A stretch of 8,621 nt of DNA. Origin: CAYRFE01 sp964539615. GTDB lineage: Bacteria; Macinerneyibacteriota; Macinerneyibacteria; Macinerneyibacteriales; CAYRFE01. The DNA lies in the NCBI GenBank assembly GCA_964539615.1, contig CAZIJP010000115.1, positions 1-8,621 of the forward strand. Direction: 5' to 3'. The notes below the pieces were generated by a model. That model did not search any database and was not told where the DNA came from. It was given only the letters and a program-made list of their open reading frames with translations. A program made the translations under genes and the position numbers. Within the stretch, counting starts at the first letter, position 1, and every line of letters starts with the position of its first letter. Below are positions 6,042 to 8,621 of the stretch, piece after piece.

Positions 6042-7364
6042 ATGATAGTCTGCATCAATCCGTGGGTTCACGACTTTACTTCGTATGATCTCTGGGCAAA
6101 ACCGCTCGGGTTGATGGAGCTGTATTCGTGGCTGCGGTCCAACGGGATCGATGCTGCATATATCGATCTTCTTTATCAATATTACCCTGAAATTCCCGAC
6201 TCACTGAGGGAGGGCAATCAACTTCGCGCCGACCAACGTGCTCATTTCATACGAGAGGAAATTCCGAAACCTGAGCCGTATCAAACGATCGGTATGAAAC
6301 GCCGATATTTTCGGTTCGGCATGCCGGAAGCGATCGCAGAAAAGATGATACTTGGTATTGATAAGCCGGAGATGTTCCTTGTCACCTCTATTATGACGTA
6401 TTGGTATCCCGGAGTGTTTGAAACGATCACATTGTTAAAACGGCTTTATCCCGGTGTGCCGGTGGTGCTTGGCGGGATTTATGCAAAGTTGTGTACCGAT
6501 CATGCCGTTACGTTCAGCGGAGCGGACCATGTGGTGGCGACCGATGATTACGGTCAATTGAGTTCTCTTATTGAGCGTTATACAGGCAGGCACATTGCAC
6601 CGTGCAACAGCGGATTATCGCTACCGTTGCGGTGGGATGTATATCCCGGATTGAAATATATTCCGTTGCGTGTTTCGGAAGGATGCCCGTACAATTGCCC
6701 GTATTGTGCGAGCCGTTTTATAAAACCCGTCTACACGGGAGTAGCATTGCAACGGTTGATCGACGAGTACACCGCGTGGTATGATACGGGGATACGGCAT
6801 TTCGCCTTTTACGATGATGCGCTTTTAGTGGATTCGGAAAATATCATCAAGCCGTTTCTGAGATATTGCATTACAAGCGGGAAAACAGGATTTTTCCATA
6901 CCCCGAACGCTGTGCACGTAAATCTCTTTGATGATGAGCTGGCAGAACTGGCCGGGGATGCGCAATTCGGCACGCTGCGGTTCGGCTTTGAAACGATACG
7001 ACGATCCTCACCGTTGTCTGAACAGAAGACAGACATGCAGAATATGGAACAACTGGCCGACCGGTTGCAAAAAGCAGGCATACCCAACGAGAACGTGAGA
7101 ATATATCTGATCACCGGCATGCCGGGCCAGATAGCCGAGGAGACTGAAGAAAGCATCAATTTCATCCGTTCGCTTGGGTTCATTCCGATACCTAATGAGT
7201 ATAGTCCGGTACCGCATACGCCGATGTTCGATCTTGCAGTTAAAAGTTCGCCGTTTGATATTGTGCATGAACCGTTGTATCACAACAAAACGATCGTTCC
7301 GTGCCGTTGGGAAGGGCAGACCGTTGACGATGTACAACGCATGAAATTCCTTGCACGGCATTGA
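6042..7364 (+). CDS. Radical SAM enzyme with B12-binding-like N-terminal region
   Basis: The 440-residue protein has the iron-sulfur triad Cys215, Cys219 and Cys222 in SEGCPYNCPYC (CX3CX2C), which binds the 4Fe-4S cluster that cleaves S-adenosylmethionine. Further radical SAM features are the strand FAFYDDALL (254-262), LRFGFET (312-318) and ITGMPGQ (357-363). The N-terminal region looks like the cobalamin-binding fold of B12-dependent members: PLGLMELYSWLRSNG (21-35) and VVLGGIYAKL (141-150), then GADHVV (160-165). No DxHxxG histidine is visible, as in many of these enzymes, so a bound cobalamin is only possible. The segment at about 50-105 is extra and poorly conserved-looking. The C-terminal 60 residues include Cys421. 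Substrate and reaction (methylation, rearrangement or other) cannot be told from sequence. No obvious peptide substrate or methyltransferase partner lies next to it. Confidence 0.9.
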   Translation: MIVCINPWVHDFTSYDLWAKPLGLMELYSWLRSNGIDAAYIDLLYQYYPEIPDSLREGNQLRADQRAHFIREEIPKPEPYQTIGMKRRYFRFGMPEAIAEKMILGIDKPEMFLVTSIMTYWYPGVFETITLLKRLYPGVPVVLGGIYAKLCTDHAVTFSGADHVVATDDYGQLSSLIERYTGRHIAPCNSGLSLPLRWDVYPGLKYIPLRVSEGCPYNCPYCASRFIKPVYTGVALQRLIDEYTAWYDTGIRHFAFYDDALLVDSENIIKPFLRYCITSGKTGFFHTPNAVHVNLFDDELAELAGDAQFGTLRFGFETIRRSSPLSEQKTDMQNMEQLADRLQKAGIPNENVRIYLITGMPGQIAEETEESINFIRSLGFIPIPNEYSPVPHTPMFDLAVKSSPFDIVHEPLYHNKTIVPCRWEGQTVDDVQRMKFLARH

Positions 7365-7388
7365 TTGCACAGTAAATAATCAAAATCT

Positions 7389-7403
7389 ATTGACAACGTC
7401 AAT
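7389..7403 (+). promoter_or_regulatory. Perfect inverted repeat overlapping the -35 box (candidate operator)
   Basis: ATTGAC-AAC-GTCAAT is a perfect 6-bp dyad with a 3-bp centre and covers the whole -35 hexamer at 7390-7395. A dyad in this place could bind a repressor or activator. It has no T-run, so it is not a terminator for the radical SAM gene that ends 24 bp upstream. Confidence 0.5.
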
Positions 7404-7418
7404 CAACAACGGTATCCT
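7390..7418 (+). promoter_or_regulatory. Promoter of the protein kinase gene, leaderless geometry
   Basis: A perfect TTGACA (7390-7395) lies 17 bp before TATCCT (7413-7418, 4/6 match). The expected transcription start near 7425 directly abuts the ATG at 7426. The weaker -10 box together with the overlapping dyad suggests a regulated promoter. Confidence 0.55.
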
Positions 7419-7425
7419 CGTCGGG

Positions 7426-8621
7426 ATGTATATGAAGATTTATCTAAAGAACGACATTGAGCATGATCAATTCACCATATCAGCCAAACTCGGCTCCGGC
7501 GGCGAGGGCACAGTCTATTCCGTTGCCGATAATCCTCTTTGCGTGAAAATTTACCATGATACGTGTGTCAACACACAGGTTGACGCCAACGGTAAAGCGC
7601 AGCTTGCCTACGAAAATATAAAAACCAAAGAACTGGAAAAAAAGATAAAGGCCATGATCGAAGCCCCGCCTAAAGACCCGACATTGGCGGCAGGTCATTA
7701 CTCCATCTGTTGGCCGACACACTTGGTCTATGAGGACGAAGCATGCACGCGCTTCATCGGATATGCGATGCCGTTGATCGATAAAAAGATTTTTAAGGAA
7801 TACCATCTTCTGTGCGATAAACCCGGCGCAAGCTCATCCGCGTGTTATCGTCTTGAGAATTTCGGTACGGGATTCACGTATCTGCATATGTATGTGGTCG
7901 CGCTGAACCTTGCTAGTTGTGTGTCCGCTATTCACGAGGCAGGTCATGCGATCGGCGATCTGAATGACAAGAACATTCTCGTATCTACCAGGGACAGTAA
8001 AATAACGATGGTCGATTGCGACAGTTTCGAGATACACGGCAAGGATTCAACTGTTTTCCCGTGTTCCGTGTATATGCCTGAGTATTCCGCACCGGAAGTG
8101 ATAAAGCACGAATCAATTCAGGACAGGCAGAAAAGCGACAGGTTCGCACTTGCAGTACTTGTTTTCAAATTATTGATGCTGAACACACACCCGTATTCAT
8201 CGCGAGGCTCGAGTGTCGAAAATCTGAACACGCCTGCCGAGAAAATATCGGCCGGATATTATCCGTATGAAGAATACGAAGACCTTGATGTATCGCCGCC
8301 CGCATATGCGTTGCCGTATGAGCTTATACCGCCGAACATCAAGGAGTTGTTTCGTCGTTGCTTCGTTGACGGTCAGCACAGACCGGATCTGCGCCCCTCA
8401 CCGCGCGAGTGGTTCCATGCGTTAAAGGAAAATTACGAGTCGATGATGGCGTTTGTCAACGAGCATGAGGATATGTGCGAGATCAATCATCTGCATTTAT
8501 ATCCGCTGCATCTTACGAAATGTCCGTGGTGTGCGATGAAGGAAGATTATTTTCCTGAAAAAACTTGCGGGAAAAAGAAAATCCCATTCATATCAAATAA
8601 AGATTTCGAGTATATTAGTTC
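7426..8621 (+). CDS. Divergent Ser/Thr protein kinase of the GDLN/DxDSF/CPWC group (3' end outside window)
   Basis: An open frame of 398 codons runs off the end of the window. It has the protein kinase fold motifs in order: glycine loop GSGGEGTVY (23-31), ATP-binding Lys41 in VKIYH, the catalytic segment IGDLNDKNIL (176-185) with Asp178 and Asn183, metal-binding Asp197 in VDCDSF, YSAPE (220-224), SDRFALAVLVF (237-247) and the late Arg in RPS (323-325). The usual HRDLKPEN and DFG are replaced by HxxGxxxGDLN and DCDSF, as in the bacterial kinases of TerY-P-type modules (kinase, PP2C phosphatase and vWA protein). The CPWC at 366-369, after NHLHLYP, is also typical and may begin a small metal-binding element. 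Key Asp and Lys residues are kept, so activity is plausible. ATG 7426 fits the promoter; an in-frame ATG at 7432 is the alternative. It shares promoter features with the radical SAM gene. The targets are unknown. Confidence 0.85.
   Translation, partial: MYMKIYLKNDIEHDQFTISAKLGSGGEGTVYSVADNPLCVKIYHDTCVNTQVDANGKAQLAYENIKTKELEKKIKAMIEAPPKDPTLAAGHYSICWPTHLVYEDEACTRFIGYAMPLIDKKIFKEYHLLCDKPGASSSACYRLENFGTGFTYLHMYVVALNLASCVSAIHEAGHAIGDLNDKNILVSTRDSKITMVDCDSFEIHGKDSTVFPCSVYMPEYSAPEVIKHESIQDRQKSDRFALAVLVFKLLMLNTHPYSSRGSSVENLNTPAEKISAGYYPYEEYEDLDVSPPAYALPYELIPPNIKELFRRCFVDGQHRPDLRPSPREWFHALKENYESMMAFVNEHEDMCEINHLHLYPLHLTKCPWCAMKEDYFPEKTCGKKKIPFISNKDFEYIS

Noticed and set aside
7365..7425. Terminator for the radical SAM gene in the gap before the kinase gene
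   Set aside because: The dyad at 7389-7403 has no T-run and is better explained as an operator over the -35 box.
7480..7806. Minus-strand open frame of 108 codons near the end of the window
   Set aside because: It is opposite the kinase glycine loop and ATP-binding region, which are conserved on the plus strand.
1..8621. tRNA, rRNA, insertion sequences, phage genes or attachment sites
   Set aside because: I saw no cloverleaf-like gene, transposase or integrase motif, or flanking terminal repeats in any intergenic gap.

Overview
The window is a gene-dense bacterial chromosomal segment with eight protein genes and no visible tRNA, rRNA, CRISPR, phage or insertion-sequence signal. Base composition is moderate (my impression, not computed). 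A Sec-exported beta-propeller protein and a lipoprotein with a relaxed lipobox suggest a diderm (Gram-negative-type) bacterium. The style of the secreted propellers and the radical SAM protein would fit a spirochaete or a related phylum, but no marker gene here settles taxonomy.

Layout. Bases 1-2375 (+): a CPBP-family membrane protease-like protein, a LytS/YehU-type membrane histidine kinase, and its overlapping LytTR-type response regulator. Bases 2376-3972 (+): an A-tract-rich promoter region and a secreted protein with seven WD40 repeats plus a charged C-terminal domain. Bases 4028-5197 (-): a lipoprotein of the bacterial 6-bladed beta-propeller type. It converges on the WD40 gene, and a hairpin between them can terminate both, best on the minus strand. 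Bases 5358-5987 (+): a small multi-pass membrane protein with an HEFGH zinc motif. Bases 6042-7364 (+): a radical SAM enzyme with a B12-binding-like N-terminal region. Bases 7426-8621 (+, running off the end): a divergent serine/threonine protein kinase of the bacterial GDLN/DxDSF/CPWC group, which in other bacteria often travels with PP2C phosphatases and vWA proteins (TerY-P-type modules).

How the genes may work together. Only the histidine kinase/response regulator pair is a firm functional unit. The CPBP gene may belong to it as an output or as an upstream operon member. The two propeller proteins are both extracytoplasmic and could be scaffolds or binding proteins; their partners are unknown.

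The most striking non-coding pattern is that the histidine kinase, radical SAM and protein kinase genes each have a -35-like TTG exactly 36 nt before the ATG, a -10-like box ending 7-8 nt before the ATG, and at most a weak Shine-Dalgarno sequence at normal spacing. This predicts leaderless or near-leaderless mRNAs. The other genes with visible upstream sequence have strong Shine-Dalgarno sequences. The radical SAM and protein kinase promoters also share a near-identical 12-mer at the same position, suggesting common regulation.
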